DNA of 16,102 nt, from NCBI GenBank assembly GCA_020860745.1, contig JAJBTR010000061.1:1-16102 (forward strand). Reading direction: 5' to 3'. A program made the position numbers and the translations under genes. The notes beneath the pieces are model-generated. The model was not told where the DNA came from. It saw nothing but the letters and a program-made list of their open reading frames with translations, and ran no database searches. This document shows, piece after piece, positions 16,101 to 16,102 of the stretch (position 1 is its first letter; each line of letters begins with the position of its first letter). Source of the stretch: Lachnospiraceae bacterium (GTDB taxonomy: Bacteria; Bacillota; Clostridia; Lachnospirales; Lachnospiraceae).

Positions 16101-16102
16101 TT

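Noticed and set aside
1..16102. Defence system, CRISPR array, prophage, insertion sequence or RNA gene
   Set aside because: None was found on reading; all long frames are carbohydrate enzymes, a regulator and a transporter, and no direct repeat array or transposase motif is present.

Overview
The window looks like a chromosomal segment of a low-to-mid GC Gram-positive gut anaerobe, most likely a Lachnospiraceae-type Clostridia. The evidence is strong purine-rich ribosome binding sites before almost every gene, factor-independent hairpin-plus-U terminators, and the protein families themselves. The assignment is inferred from style, not from a marker gene. The content is a plant-glycan or glycoside utilisation locus.

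Layout, left to right. 1-403: no convincing gene, with a terminator at 342-371. 404-2680 (-): GH3 beta-glycosidase, with a promoter and a perfect palindromic candidate operator upstream. 3060-4577 (+): SGNH/sialate-O-acetylesterase-like carbohydrate esterase. 4720-5577 (+): sugar isomerase/epimerase-like TIM barrel. 5750-6595 (-): a second, divergent TIM barrel of the same superfamily. 6892-7917 (-): AraC-family regulator, divergent from 8104-10836 (+), a GH78 alpha-L-rhamnosidase. 10970-11446: a decayed, internally deleted copy of the esterase gene with its flanks. 11490-12938 (+) and 13184-14551 (+): two GH43-type glycosidases. 14666-16039 (-): GPH-family (MelB-like) sugar:cation symporter, convergent with the second GH43 across a shared bidirectional terminator.

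How they may work together (inference): none of the hydrolases or the esterase has a visible signal peptide, so they probably act in the cytoplasm. The symporter would import short, decorated oligosaccharides or glycosides. The esterase would remove acetyl groups, GH78 would take off rhamnose, the GH43 enzymes arabinose or xylose, GH3 beta-linked glucose or xylose, and the two TIM barrels would act on released sugars. The AraC-type protein is the only regulator visible.

The most interesting structure is regulatory. A 54-base promoter block, with a conserved upstream box exactly 40 bases before a -10 hexamer, occurs three times, upstream of the genes at 4720, 11490 and 13184. The second copy was apparently delivered by a duplication that also left the esterase pseudogene. 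I see no CRISPR array, tRNA, rRNA, insertion sequence or defence system.
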